Notes: a model not told the origin generated them from the sequence alone. Shown: positions 53,258-62,897, counted from the first letter of the stretch. The stretch: DNA of 64,000 nucleotides from an uncultured Lachnospiraceae bacterium (GCA_910586615.1 CAJUJP010000022.1:1-64000), one strand, 5' to 3'. A program made the numbers and translations.

Positions 53258-55198
53258 ATGTCTGTAGAAAATAAAAATCAGATAAGAGAAAAATATGATG
53301 TCTGTATCGTGGGTGCCGGACATGCCGGATGTGAAGCGGCTCTTGCCTGTGCAAGACTTGGTATGGAAACAATTATTTTTACGGTCAGTGTGGACAGCAT
53401 TGCACTGATGCCTTGTAATCCGAATATAGGCGGTACATCCAAAGGTCATCTGGTTCGTGAAATTGATGCTTTGGGTGGAGAAATGGGAAAAAATATAGAT
53501 AAAACTTTTATTCAGTCTAAGATGCTGAATCAATCAAAAGGTCCTGCAGTGCATTCTCTTCGTGCTCAGGCGGATAAAGCGGATTATACCCGTGAGATGC
53601 GCAGAGTTTTGGAAAATCAGGAGCATCTTACGATCAAGCAGGCGGAGGTCTGTGAACTTCTGACAGAAAGTCATGATAATATGGTTGAATCTGATGATCG
53701 TACTGCTGCAAAAAAAATTACAGGTGTTAAAACTTTTACAGGTGCTGTATATGAGTGTAAGGCTGTTATTTTATGTACAGGAACATATCTGAAGGCAAGA
53801 TGTCTCTGTGGGGAGGCTATTACATATACAGGTCCCAATGGATTGCAGCCGGCCAATTATCTGACGGATTCCCTGAAAAAGCTTGGTGTGGAAATGCGCA
53901 GGTTTAAGACAGGAACGCCGGCCAGAATGGATGGACGGACAATTGATTACAGTAAGATGGAAGAACAGTTGGGAGATGAAAGAGTAATTCCTTTTTCTTT
54001 TTCTACTGATCCTGAGGATGTACAAATTGATCAGGTTTCCTGCTGGCTGACTTATACGAATGAGAAGACACATGAAATTATTAAAGCTAATCTTGACCGT
54101 TCACCGATTTATGCCGGTATTATTGAAGGAACCGGTCCAAGATACTGTCCTTCTATTGAGGATAAAGTAGTCAAGTTTGCAGACAAAGAGAGGCATCAGG
54201 TTTTTATTGAGCCAGAAGGTATTCATACCAATGAAATGTATGTGGGCGGTATGTCTTCTTCTTTGCCGGAGGATGTTCAGCTTGCCATGTACAGGACAGT
54301 TCCCGGACTTGAAAATTGTAAAATTGTCAGAAATGCCTATGCCATTGAATATGACTGTATTGATCCGAGACAGTTATATCCTACCCTGGAATTTAAAGAT
54401 ATCAAAGGACTTTTCAGCGGTGGACAGTTTAATGGGAGCAGCGGTTATGAAGAGGCGGCGGCACAGGGTCTGATTGCAGGAATTAACGCTTCGTTAACTA
54501 TTCTGGGAAAAGATCCTGTTGTGCTGGATCGTTCCCAGGCTTATATAGGGGTACTGATCGACGATCTTGTAACAAAGGAAAATACAGAACCTTACAGGAT
54601 GATGACTTCCAGGGCAGAGTACCGTCTTTTGCTCCGGCAGGATAATGCTGATTTAAGACTACGTGAAATCGGGTATGAAGTAGGACTGGTTTCAAAAGAA
54701 GTTTATGAGAAGACACTTTCTAAAAAGAGATTGATTGATGAAGAAATTATCCGTTTAAAAAATACAGTAATCGGGGCTGCGAAAGAAAATCAGGAGTTTC
54801 TGTCGGCTCACGGAAGTTCTTCCCTTAAAACGGCAGCTACCCTGGCAGAGTTAATGTGTCGTCCTGAATTAACTTATGAAATATTAGCTGAAATTGATCC
54901 GAAACGTATTTCTCTTCCGGCAGATGTGGTGGAACAGGTAGAGATTGAGATTAAATATGAAGGATATATAGAAAGACAGCTTCGTCAGGTAGAGCAGTAT
55001 AAAAAAATGGAGAAAAAGAAGATTCCGCCGGATTTGGATTATAATGATGTCAGTTCCCTTCGATTGGAGGCGCGGCAAAAACTGATTGCTTATAAACCTG
55101 TCTCTGTAGGGCAGGCTTCGAGGATATCCGGTGTTTCACCGGCAGATATTTCAGTGCTTTTGGTTTATCTTGAACATTTTTATCGCAGGAATACTTGA
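53258..55198 (+). CDS. mnmG: tRNA modification enzyme MnmG (GidA)
   Basis: 646 residues. FAD-binding motif CIVGAGHAGCEAA at 16-28, PCNPNIGGTSKGHLVREIDALGG in parts (PCNPNIGG, KGHLVREIDALGG), GTYLKARC with one family Cys, and C-terminal VSVGQASRISGVSPADISVL. Partner of MnmE. The ATG at 53258 has GGGGA 7 bases upstream. The longer open frame from 53150 reads through the hairpin element and is not typical protein. Confidence 0.96.
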   Translation: MSVENKNQIREKYDVCIVGAGHAGCEAALACARLGMETIIFTVSVDSIALMPCNPNIGGTSKGHLVREIDALGGEMGKNIDKTFIQSKMLNQSKGPAVHSLRAQADKADYTREMRRVLENQEHLTIKQAEVCELLTESHDNMVESDDRTAAKKITGVKTFTGAVYECKAVILCTGTYLKARCLCGEAITYTGPNGLQPANYLTDSLKKLGVEMRRFKTGTPARMDGRTIDYSKMEEQLGDERVIPFSFSTDPEDVQIDQVSCWLTYTNEKTHEIIKANLDRSPIYAGIIEGTGPRYCPSIEDKVVKFADKERHQVFIEPEGIHTNEMYVGGMSSSLPEDVQLAMYRTVPGLENCKIVRNAYAIEYDCIDPRQLYPTLEFKDIKGLFSGGQFNGSSGYEEAAAQGLIAGINASLTILGKDPVVLDRSQAYIGVLIDDLVTKENTEPYRMMTSRAEYRLLLRQDNADLRLREIGYEVGLVSKEVYEKTLSKKRLIDEEIIRLKNTVIGAAKENQEFLSAHGSSSLKTAATLAELMCRPELTYEILAEIDPKRISLPADVVEQVEIEIKYEGYIERQLRQVEQYKKMEKKKIPPDLDYNDVSSLRLEARQKLIAYKPVSVGQASRISGVSPADISVLLVYLEHFYRRNT

Positions 55199-55245
55199 GA
55201 AGCGAAGGAAATTCATCGAGTTATTATTTATTTTGGAGAATGACA

Positions 55246-55986
55246 TTGAAAAATTTATCAAAAAGTTATAATCTGGAACAGTTTTATAAGGATTTAAATG
55301 AGCTTCATATTGTTTTATCGGATGTCCAGGTAGAACAGTTTCTCCTTTATTATGAAATGCTTGTTGAGAAAAATAAAGTAATGAATTTGACGGCCATTAC
55401 GGAATTTGATGAAGTAATGAAAAAGCATTTCATTGACAGTCTTTCTCTTGTGAAGGCTTTTGACTTACAGGGAACTCTTTCTGTGATTGATATCGGAACC
55501 GGCGCCGGTTTTCCGGGTATTCCTTTGAAGATTGCTTTTCCTGAGCTTAAAGTTACTCTTATGGATTCTTTAAATAAGCGTGTTGATTTTTTAAATGATA
55601 TTATCAATACTTTGGAACTAAAGGAAATTGAAGCAATTCATGGACGTGCAGAAGATTTTGCAAAACCGGATCTGTTAAGAGAAAAATTTGATCTGTGTGT
55701 TTCCAGAGCAGTTGCGAACCTTTCTACTCTTTCGGAATACTGTCTTCCTTATGTGAAACAGGGGGGAAGGTTTATTTCTTATAAATCTGAGAAGGTTTCT
55801 GAAGAAATGAAAGATGCGGAATATGCTATTCATATTCTGGGCGGGGAAGTAGAGGAACAGATTGCATTTTATCTTCCTGATTCAGAATTTTACCGTAATC
55901 TTTTTGTAGTAAAAAAGTGTCATGAGACTCCTGTCAAATATCCAAGAAAAGCGGGAACTGCTGCTAAGAAGCCTTTGAAAAGATAG
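55246..55986 (+). CDS. rsmG: 16S rRNA (guanine527-N7)-methyltransferase RsmG
   Basis: About 246 residues. SAM-binding core VIDIGTGAGFPGIPLKIAFP near residue 83, then DSLNKRVDFLN and VSRAVANLSTL. It methylates G527 in 16S rRNA; loss gives low-level streptomycin resistance in other species. TTG at 55246 lies 7 bases after GGAG; an ATG at 55240 is too close to that site, and a TTG at 55195 overlaps the mnmG stop. Confidence 0.94.
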   Translation: MKNLSKSYNLEQFYKDLNELHIVLSDVQVEQFLLYYEMLVEKNKVMNLTAITEFDEVMKKHFIDSLSLVKAFDLQGTLSVIDIGTGAGFPGIPLKIAFPELKVTLMDSLNKRVDFLNDIINTLELKEIEAIHGRAEDFAKPDLLREKFDLCVSRAVANLSTLSEYCLPYVKQGGRFISYKSEKVSEEMKDAEYAIHILGGEVEEQIAFYLPDSEFYRNLFVVKKCHETPVKYPRKAGTAAKKPLKR

Positions 55987-55999
55987 GAACATTTTGAAG

Positions 56000-57748
56000 A
56001 TGAATATTTTACTTGTGGCGGTTAACGCAAAATATATACATTCTAATCCTGCTGTTTATTCCTTAAGAGCCTGTGCAGGTGAATACCAGCCGTATGTTTC
56101 AATTCTGGAATTTACGATTAATCAGCAGCCATCTTATCTTCTTCATGAGATTTATAAGAAGAAGCCTGATGTGGTTGCTTTTTCCTGTTATATATGGAAT
56201 CGTGAGATAATCGGCAATCTTATTTCTGATCTTAATAAGATTCTGCCGGATACAGATATCTGGGCCGGAGGGCCGGAAGTTTCTTATAATGCTTCTGCGG
56301 TAATAGATGAGTGGAAACTTCGTGGTGTTATGACAGGTCCGGGAGAAGGAGTTTTTTATCAGCTGGTATCTGCCTATGTGGAAAATAGAGCTTCTGAATT
56401 ACCTGATCTTCTTGACGGAAATCTTTTAAACAGGATGACTTTGGATGAAATCCCTTTCTGGTATGAGAATCTTACAGATTTTGAGCATCGTATCATTTAT
56501 TATGAAAGCAGCCGGGGATGTCCTTTTTCCTGCAGTTACTGTCTTTCATCCATTGATAAAGTTATGGATTTCAGATCTGTGAGCCGTGTCTGTCATGAGT
56601 TGGATTTCTTTCTGGAACGAAAAGTACATCAGGTTAAATTTGTTGACCGGACATTTAATTGTAAGAAAGATCATGCACTTCCTGTTTTAAAACATATTCT
56701 GAAGCATGATAATGGTGTGACTAATTTTCATTTTGAAATTGCAGCGGATCTTCTGGATGATGATTATTTTGATCTTCTTGAAAAAATGCGTCCCGGTGCG
56801 GTTCAACTGGAAATCGGAGTACAGTCTACCTGCCCGGATACGATCAGAGAAATCAACCGTAAAATGGATTTTCATAAGGTTGCTGATGTTGTCAGGAAAA
56901 TTTCGTCCTGGAATAATATTCATATCCATCTGGATCTGATTGCGGGTCTGCCTTTTGAAGATTTTCATACCTTCCGAAAATCTTTTAATGATGTATATTG
57001 TCTGCATCCGGAACAATTGCAACTTGGTTTTCTTAAAGTGTTAAAGGGTTCCCAGATGGAGTATTCTGCTCCTCAGTATCATTTGATATATACAAGTCTG
57101 CCTCCTTATGAGGTTTTATCAACCAGATGGCTTTCTTATGATGATATTTGTCATTTAAAACAGATGGAAGAGGTTCTTGAAATTTATTATAACAGTGGTC
57201 AGTTTCAGCATACGTTGAATTTTTTATGTGATTTTTTTGCTGATCCTTTTGAAATGTATGAGCTTCTTGCATCCTGGTATGAACAGCATGATCTTTTTGG
57301 GATACAGTCTTCCCGTGTTCGGAAGTATGAAATTCTTTTAGAATTTGGCATCAATTATTTTAATGAATATATCAGGCCGGAAGCCGGATTACTGGAAAAT
57401 GATCATACAGTTCATTTTGTTTCTCTGTTGAAAGAGTACCTTGCTTATGATCTGTATTTACGTGAAAATATGAAAAATCGTCCGACCTTTCTTTTTTCTG
57501 TTGAATCATGGAAAAATAATGTGCATGAGCTATTATATAAGGAATCAGAGACGCATAAGATGTTTCCTGAATTATCAGACTGTTCTTATCGTGAATTGAC
57601 TAAGATTTTACATGTGGAGTTTTTCCGGTATATTTTTAATAAACCTACTATTATAATTTTTTATTATGGAAAGCGTGATCCTGTTACGAATAATTGTATT
57701 GAAAAAGCAGTGGTATTAGAATCCGTCTGCCATCAAACAAATTTATGA
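56000..57748 (+). CDS. B12-binding radical SAM protein (DUF4080 type)
   Basis: About 582 residues. Residues 1-130 form a cobalamin-binding-like Rossmann domain (LLVAVNAKYIHSNPAV, WAGGPEVS). Residues 165-390 are the radical SAM barrel with C174-x3-C178-x2-C181 (CPFSCSYC) binding a 4Fe-4S cluster and QLEIGVQST downstream. A DUF4080 domain forms the C-terminus. Substrate unknown; B12 radical SAM enzymes often methylate unactivated carbons. Starts 14 bases after rsmG, so it probably belongs to that operon. Confidence 0.9.
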   Translation: MNILLVAVNAKYIHSNPAVYSLRACAGEYQPYVSILEFTINQQPSYLLHEIYKKKPDVVAFSCYIWNREIIGNLISDLNKILPDTDIWAGGPEVSYNASAVIDEWKLRGVMTGPGEGVFYQLVSAYVENRASELPDLLDGNLLNRMTLDEIPFWYENLTDFEHRIIYYESSRGCPFSCSYCLSSIDKVMDFRSVSRVCHELDFFLERKVHQVKFVDRTFNCKKDHALPVLKHILKHDNGVTNFHFEIAADLLDDDYFDLLEKMRPGAVQLEIGVQSTCPDTIREINRKMDFHKVADVVRKISSWNNIHIHLDLIAGLPFEDFHTFRKSFNDVYCLHPEQLQLGFLKVLKGSQMEYSAPQYHLIYTSLPPYEVLSTRWLSYDDICHLKQMEEVLEIYYNSGQFQHTLNFLCDFFADPFEMYELLASWYEQHDLFGIQSSRVRKYEILLEFGINYFNEYIRPEAGLLENDHTVHFVSLLKEYLAYDLYLRENMKNRPTFLFSVESWKNNVHELLYKESETHKMFPELSDCSYRELTKILHVEFFRYIFNKPTIIIFYYGKRDPVTNNCIEKAVVLESVCHQTNL

Positions 57749-57770
57749 CGCTCTGGCACAAATTTGTTTG
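57734..57770. terminator. Hairpin overlapping the radical SAM stop codon
   Basis: CAAACAAATTT at 57734-57744 and AAATTTGTTTG at 57760-57770 form an 11-bp perfect stem with the stop codon in the loop. An A run follows on the plus strand, not T, so termination is uncertain; it may stabilise the 3' end. Confidence 0.5.
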
Positions 57771-57833
57771 TAAAAAATTAGCACATCAGTGTTTTTTTCA
57801 CACTATACTTTGTTTTGAGTGATTGTTGTTTTA

Positions 57834-58397
57834 TTATTTGAATAAATATCCTGCTGCAATTCCAAGTACGCCCGATAAGACAATAATAAAAATCGGGTGT
57901 ATTTTTTTAAAGACTATGATGAGCATTCCTCCAAAAATTATGGCAGAAATAAAAAAATCGAGTGTTAAAAAGGAAGATAAAGATATACCATTCTGGAAAA
58001 AAACAGTTTTTCCGGTAGAAATAACAGTAGCGCTGATCAGGCCAACCGTAGAAGGTTTTAATCCTGTCATACATCCTTTTATTATTTTGTTTTCTTGAAA
58101 GTAATCAAAACATTTTATAATTATTAGTATGATGATAAAAGATGGGAGTACTACTCCAAATGTAGCACAAAAAGCACCGGGTAATCCGCCTGTTTCCATT
58201 CCTACATAGGTAGATATATTAATGGCAAACGGTCCAGGAGTACTTTCGCTGACGGCAATAAAATTGATCAGTTCTTCTTTTGTAAGCCATTTATGCATTA
58301 TAACTTGTTCCTGAATCAATGGCAGCATGGCATAGCCGCCTCCAAAAGTACAGGCTCCTATTTTAAGGAAGTTGATGAACAGTTTTAAATATATCAT
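57834..58397 (-). CDS. Chromate transporter-family (CHR) protein, second half
   Basis: 187 residues and 5-6 membrane segments. KIGACTFGGGYAMLPLIQ near the start and AVSESTPGPFAINISTYVG are the CHR domain motifs. Short CHR proteins work as pairs with opposite topology. The ATG lies 2 bases after the stop of the first CHR gene, giving coupled translation. Chromate or sulfate exchange is family knowledge; the substrate here is not shown. Confidence 0.88.
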   Translation of the reverse strand: MIYLKLFINFLKIGACTFGGGYAMLPLIQEQVIMHKWLTKEELINFIAVSESTPGPFAINISTYVGMETGGLPGAFCATFGVVLPSFIIILIIIKCFDYFQENKIIKGCMTGLKPSTVGLISATVISTGKTVFFQNGISLSSFLTLDFFISAIIFGGMLIIVFKKIHPIFIIVLSGVLGIAAGYLFK

Positions 58398-58398
58398 A

Positions 58399-58962
58399 TC
58401 AATTTTTTTCCTTTCTTTCTGCCATAATTGAATATGCCAATCCAATTATGGCGCAGATGATAATTATAATTAAAACATTTATTTCTAAAAATGTGACACA
58501 AATCAATGCAAAGGCAGCTATGATATAAGAAATCTTATTCCGGGGACATTGTTTATACATAGAAACAAGAGCTTTTATAATTAAAGCAAGAACACCGGCT
58601 CGAATACCTTCAAATGCAAATTTCACGGCTTTCATATTTTCAAATTGCCGAAGAACAAGTGATATTGTTGCAATGATTAAAAAAGAAGGGAGTACGACAC
58701 CTATTGTTGCTACTAATGCCCCTGGGAATCCTGCTGTTTTATATCCGATAAAAGTTGCCGCATTTACTGCGATCGGACCGGGTGTACTTTCTGCAATGAC
58801 AATAATGTCAAGTATTTCTTTATTTGTAATCCATTTTCTTTTTTCGACAACTTCTTTTTCTATCAGTGGAATCATAGCATAGCCACCGCCAAATGTAAAA
58901 ATTCCAATTTTGATAAAAGAAAAAAATAAAAGCATGATTGTCTTTCTATTTTGTCTGATCAT
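58399..58962 (-). CDS. Chromate transporter-family (CHR) protein, first half
   Basis: 187 residues, same size and motifs as its partner (KIGIFTFGGGYAMIPLIE, AESTPGPIAVNAATFIG). AGGAG lies 7 bases before the ATG at 58962. Divergent from the LysR-type gene across 137 bases. Confidence 0.88.
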   Translation of the reverse strand: MIRQNRKTIMLLFFSFIKIGIFTFGGGYAMIPLIEKEVVEKRKWITNKEILDIIVIAESTPGPIAVNAATFIGYKTAGFPGALVATIGVVLPSFLIIATISLVLRQFENMKAVKFAFEGIRAGVLALIIKALVSMYKQCPRNKISYIIAAFALICVTFLEINVLIIIIICAIIGLAYSIMAERKEKN

Positions 58963-59099
58963 GTGTTTTCTCCTGTTGATCATATAAAATCTCAGTAAAT
59001 ATTTTTTCTTTATTGTATTATATTTGTGTAATTGACAGCGATCAATTCAAATATTAATATGAAATACATAAGTATTTTCTTATATACTGGAGAAAAATT

Positions 59100-59957
59100 A
59101 TGACATTACGGCATTTAAGAATATTTAAGAATGTTTGTGAATTGGGAAGCATAACGGCGGCAGCTGATAAATTGAATATGTCACAGCCTGCAGTCAGTAT
59201 TACAATTAGTGAATTGGAATCATTTTATGATACGAAGCTGTTTGAGCGTATGAACAGGAAGATCTATATTACTGAAACAGGAAAACTGCTCCGTCAGTAT
59301 GCAGATACTATCCTTGTACAATTTGATGAATCCATAGATTCTATTCGTAATAATGATGCATCTATGACCTGTCGCATAGGCGTAAATGTGACTTGTGCTG
59401 AAACATATTTTTCTACATGGGTTCTCAGAATAAAGTCGGAAATAGATGGAATTATGCTGAAGATCCATGTCAGCAATGCCAGTGAAATAGAAAGAATGAT
59501 TATAGATAATGAGATTGATATTGCTATTGTAGATAGCATTTCCAGACAGACAAAATTTAAAAGCAGGCTTTTATATTCGGAAAAAATGTGTGTTGTCTGT
59601 TCATCTGATCTGTATGTAGATAGAATGACAATTTCTGATTTGTATACAAAACCACTTTTGTTGCGAGAAAAAGGAAGCGGTGCAAGAAACAGTGTAGATG
59701 CTGCTTTTTTCAGGCATGGATTAATCCCTGCTCCTTACATGGAGAGCATTAGTACGTTATCACTGATTCATATGGTCAAAAGCGGGCTTGGTTATGCGAT
59801 ATTACCAAGAGAAACTGTTAAAGAAGAATTAAATAACCATGCCCTTAGTGAAATCATTATTAAAGATGAGAGCTTTGACCGTTATTATTATCTGGTTTAT
59901 CATAATAACAAATATCTCACCGGTATAATGAAAAAGGTAATAAAACTTTTATTATAG
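59100..59957 (+). CDS. LysR-type transcriptional regulator
   Basis: 285 residues. Winged HTH at 1-60 (ITAAADKLNMSQPAVSITIS) and a C-terminal effector-binding domain with two periplasmic-binding-like lobes. Divergent from the CHR pair, so it most likely controls that pair and itself. GGAG lies 7 bases before the ATG. Confidence 0.93.
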   Translation: MTLRHLRIFKNVCELGSITAAADKLNMSQPAVSITISELESFYDTKLFERMNRKIYITETGKLLRQYADTILVQFDESIDSIRNNDASMTCRIGVNVTCAETYFSTWVLRIKSEIDGIMLKIHVSNASEIERMIIDNEIDIAIVDSISRQTKFKSRLLYSEKMCVVCSSDLYVDRMTISDLYTKPLLLREKGSGARNSVDAAFFRHGLIPAPYMESISTLSLIHMVKSGLGYAILPRETVKEELNNHALSEIIIKDESFDRYYYLVYHNNKYLTGIMKKVIKLLL

Positions 59958-59965
59958 TTTAATAT

Positions 59966-60922
59966 TTATTTGTTATACAAAAATATTTTGATCTGTTCGA
60001 TAATCTCATCAGGTGCTTCCAGATGGGGAAGATGTTTCGTATCTGGAATATAGACCTCTTCAATTGCAGCGTTATAATATTGATAGTTTTCAATAGTAGT
60101 CTTAATATTTTCTTCCTGTTCTCCGCCGATCATCAGTATGCTGTTATTGATCTCTTTTAATTCATGGAGAATATTCATATTCATATATTTGCCTACATAA
60201 CTTGCAAAAGTATATTTGGAATTATAACCGCCTGCATGTGCTGCCTCAAGATAGTTAAAAATATATTTCTCTTTGATTTCTCCCGGATCACAAAAATATT
60301 GTTCGCTGAAAAGTTTTTGCATCATATGCTTATTGGTAAGCACATGATATGTAAATGTTCCAAGTACAGGTACTTCTAAGAATAATTTCATCATCTTTGT
60401 CTGTTTCGACGGAATCTGATTTTGCAGATAAAGATTCTGCGGATTGATACAGATGAGTTTGTTTATAATTTCCGGGTTGTTATGGCAGGCCAGAATAACA
60501 AAGGGAACAGATTCTCCGGAAACAATTACTGAGGTTTTTTTGCCGATTATATTTTTAATGAAATCTGTAATCAGTTGTTCATAGAGATTATTGGTATATG
60601 TCATGGAAGGTTTGTCAGATAAGCCATAACCTAATAAGTCTATAGAATATATTTCATGTTTTTCAGTCAGATTGTTAATGAGTCTGTGATATTCATAATT
60701 TGAACTGCCGATGGTCAGATCATGTATAAAAAGCAATGGGGTTCCGCTTCCTTTTTTTTGATATCTGATTTTTCCGAAACGCCATTCATAATAACGATTT
60801 TCAAAATTTTTTAATAAGCTTTTGGATGTACATAGTGAAGTATGAACGCGATTAATTACATGCATTGCTGCAATGGATGATCCTGATAAAAGGATAGCTG
60901 TTGTGGCGAGTTTTTTATTCAT
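59966..60922 (-). CDS. Alpha/beta hydrolase
   Basis: 318 residues. An N-terminal hydrophobic segment (residues 6-22) may be a membrane anchor. Fold motifs: LLFIHDLTIGSSNYE for the oxyanion side, SIDLLGYGLSDKP near residue 100, nucleophile elbow SGESVPFV near residue 135 and a C-terminal DTKHLPHLEAPDEI with the catalytic His. The elbow reads G-E-S-V-P instead of GxSxG. Substrate unknown. GGAGG lies 6 bases before the ATG. A 44-bp piece of this gene is repeated at 61294. Confidence 0.88.
   Translation of the reverse strand: MNKKLATTAILLSGSSIAAMHVINRVHTSLCTSKSLLKNFENRYYEWRFGKIRYQKKGSGTPLLFIHDLTIGSSNYEYHRLINNLTEKHEIYSIDLLGYGLSDKPSMTYTNNLYEQLITDFIKNIIGKKTSVIVSGESVPFVILACHNNPEIINKLICINPQNLYLQNQIPSKQTKMMKLFLEVPVLGTFTYHVLTNKHMMQKLFSEQYFCDPGEIKEKYIFNYLEAAHAGGYNSKYTFASYVGKYMNMNILHELKEINNSILMIGGEQEENIKTTIENYQYYNAAIEEVYIPDTKHLPHLEAPDEIIEQIKIFLYNK
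60425..60468. repeat. 44-bp direct repeat, copy 1 (inside the hydrolase gene)
   Basis: This stretch is identical over 44 bases to 61294-61337, in the same orientation, 869 bases away. Confidence 0.9.
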
Positions 60923-61052
60923 TTTCTTCCTCCGTTCCGAAATGTTTTATATTGAAGAGTGAGAGAAGAATATGGATTTTTAAGTAATTTTTATTCTCCT
61001 CTATAATCAAAAAGTCGTATTTATATTTCTTTTTATTATACTTTATAAATTG

Positions 61053-61262
61053 TCATATTACAAATAAATTTGCGGTTTGTATTTCTTTCCTACGCTGTTT
61101 TCTATTTTTGTAGAAAAGAATATTGTGGAATTCTTCCATTTCACGAGTTGTCAAAGAATCAATTTTATCTTTATCAATATCTCTGTTTGCAAGATTATTA
61201 TTCAATGATGGAATCAAGCTTGCCTGAATATAGCTTTCACCAGATAAAATTATATCATTCAA
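61053..61262 (-). pseudogene. Remnant of a NarL/DegU-type response regulator
   Basis: The minus strand encodes a peptide that matches residues about 118-160 of the intact response regulator at 62909 almost perfectly (LANRDIDKDKIDSLTTRE is identical). At DNA level a run of about 53 bases is exact. The receiver domain is missing, and the frame leaves the HTH after TTREMEE into unrelated sequence. It is an inverted, truncated copy and not a working regulator. Confidence 0.85.
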
Positions 61263-61293
61263 ATATATCTTGTATAGGTGTGTAGAGTTTTTA

Positions 61294-61337
61294 CAGATAA
61301 AGATTCTGCGGATTGATACAGATGAGTTTGTTTATAA
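61294..61337. repeat. 44-bp direct repeat, copy 2 (hydrolase fragment)
   Basis: Identical to 60425-60468 in the alpha/beta hydrolase. On the minus strand it would encode INKLICINPQNLYL and then a stop. It lies 31 bases upstream of the response-regulator remnant on that strand, making a composite scar. The rest of 60923-61597 shows no other gene; it is AT-rich and holds the histidine kinase promoter region. Confidence 0.9.
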
Positions 61338-61597
61338 ATTGAAAAGATATATTTATGATCAAAGTACTATTCTTAATTAGACACTGCATTGATTTATATG
61401 GTATAATTTGTATGTCATAAAATTTATTCTATTCTTCAAGGTTTTGTTCCCGGTTTTACTTTGCGTATATAATAATTTTGATATTTTGGTTTATAGTTTT
61501 AAAAATAATCATAAGACTGTTATTTAATATAGAAATAGAGTGGAAGTTATAAAATCCGACTTGAAATTTCAGATTAATCTTTATTTGGAGATATTTT

Positions 61598-62569
61598 ATG
61601 GAATCGGCTAATTTTGATATTATACAGGATATGTATCATGAATTGAAAAATGAGCAGGCAGAGAAGCTGACATTATTAAAAGAAAAGAAAAACAGAATTG
61701 CTGAAATTGATGCTTATCTTAACAGTCTTCTCAGTAAAGAAGAAAGTGACCTGCGTGTTTTTCTTCCAAGAAAAGTGGAGGATGTGTACCGGGATGTTAT
61801 TGAGAAGAACAGACAGGAGAAGGAGAAACTTCTTTTTGAATGTGATGATATACATAAACAGATCCATATAGAAAATAAAAGAATTGATCAGTTGGAAAAG
61901 ATATTATCAGATTCTTCTATGTTACACGTGAAACAACTTTCTATTGTTGATGCCCAGGAAAAAGAGAGGCAGCGTATTGCAAGAGATTTACATGATACTT
62001 CTCTGCAGAATCTTACACATCTTATCCATAAAATTGAATTAACTTCTCTTTATATGGATCAGGACTCTGTTAAAGCAAAGCTCGAACTGGCTACTGTTGA
62101 AAAAGGGATTCGAAAAGTTATTGAAGATATCAGAAACAGTATATTTGATCTGCGTCCGATGCTGGTTGATGATTTGGGATTAAAAGATACAATAGAAAAA
62201 ATGATTGCTGTTGTGAATCACGAAAGAAAATTTCAAGTTTCAACAGATGTGGATGATATAATGATCAATAAGACAGATTCATCTTTGTATGTATTATTTA
62301 TCTCTATTTATCGAATTATTAAAGAGTGTGTCCAGAATGCATTGAATCATTCCGGTGGTGATCAGATTAAAGTGGAACTTAAAGATATAGAAGATACATA
62401 CCGGATCATGATAGAGGATAATGGAACTGGTTTTGATATGGATGAAGCATTGAGAAAAGATAAACATTTTGGTTTATCTATTATTCAGGAAAGAGTTATG
62501 TTTCTTGGGGGAAAGATTGATTTTGATACTCAGAAGGGTACTTGTATTAAAATTACAATTCCAAAATAA
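61598..62569 (+). CDS. DegS-like sensor histidine kinase (HisKA_3)
   Basis: 323 residues with no membrane segment, so cytosolic. Residues 10-120 are a charged coiled coil. The dimerisation/phosphoacceptor motif QEKERQRIARDLHDTSLQNL holds His132. An HATPase domain follows with IIKECVQNALNHSGG (N box), DNGTGFD (G1) and HFGLSIIQERV (G2). Layout and size match DegS. GGAG lies 7 bases before the ATG. The cognate regulator starts 340 bases downstream. Confidence 0.93.
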   Translation: MESANFDIIQDMYHELKNEQAEKLTLLKEKKNRIAEIDAYLNSLLSKEESDLRVFLPRKVEDVYRDVIEKNRQEKEKLLFECDDIHKQIHIENKRIDQLEKILSDSSMLHVKQLSIVDAQEKERQRIARDLHDTSLQNLTHLIHKIELTSLYMDQDSVKAKLELATVEKGIRKVIEDIRNSIFDLRPMLVDDLGLKDTIEKMIAVVNHERKFQVSTDVDDIMINKTDSSLYVLFISIYRIIKECVQNALNHSGGDQIKVELKDIEDTYRIMIEDNGTGFDMDEALRKDKHFGLSIIQERVMFLGGKIDFDTQKGTCIKITIPK

Positions 62570-62838
62570 ATTGGTTTATGTTTAAGTAATGAATATTTTG
62601 AAAATTATGCATCTGTTGGTTATTAATGTCTATAGAAAGTAGTTACTTGCTATTTAAGCAGTATTGTAAGCAGGCATATGCATGGAATTAGTATTTATGG
62701 AAAAGCAGGAAGAGGTAAAGATCAAAAATAAATTTCGCGTTATAGATTATCCGTTCTATTTCAAATTTTATGGGAAAATTCTATTTTAAAAATATTTAAG
62801 CTAGGTATAAAGATTGAAAATTAATATTTTTAATTTAA

Positions 62839-62897
62839 AGAGTTTGTGTCTGCGCAACATCCACAAACTCTGTCATGCACTTAAAAGCAGCGAAGAA
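62839..62897. repeat. Hairpin element upstream of the response regulator
   Basis: AGAGTTTGTG at 62839-62848 and CACAAACTCT at 62862-62871 form a perfect 10-bp stem. The block TTTGTGTCTGCGC, then ATGC, then AAAGCAGCG and AGAA in the same order also occurs at 53190-53246. It ends about 12 bases before the ATG. The rest of 62570-62838 is AT-rich with no gene seen. Confidence 0.6.

Noticed and set aside
57834..58962. CHR transporter pair read as one frameshifted ChrA
   Set aside because: Each half has its own start, full CHR motifs and equal length; short paired CHR proteins are a known arrangement.
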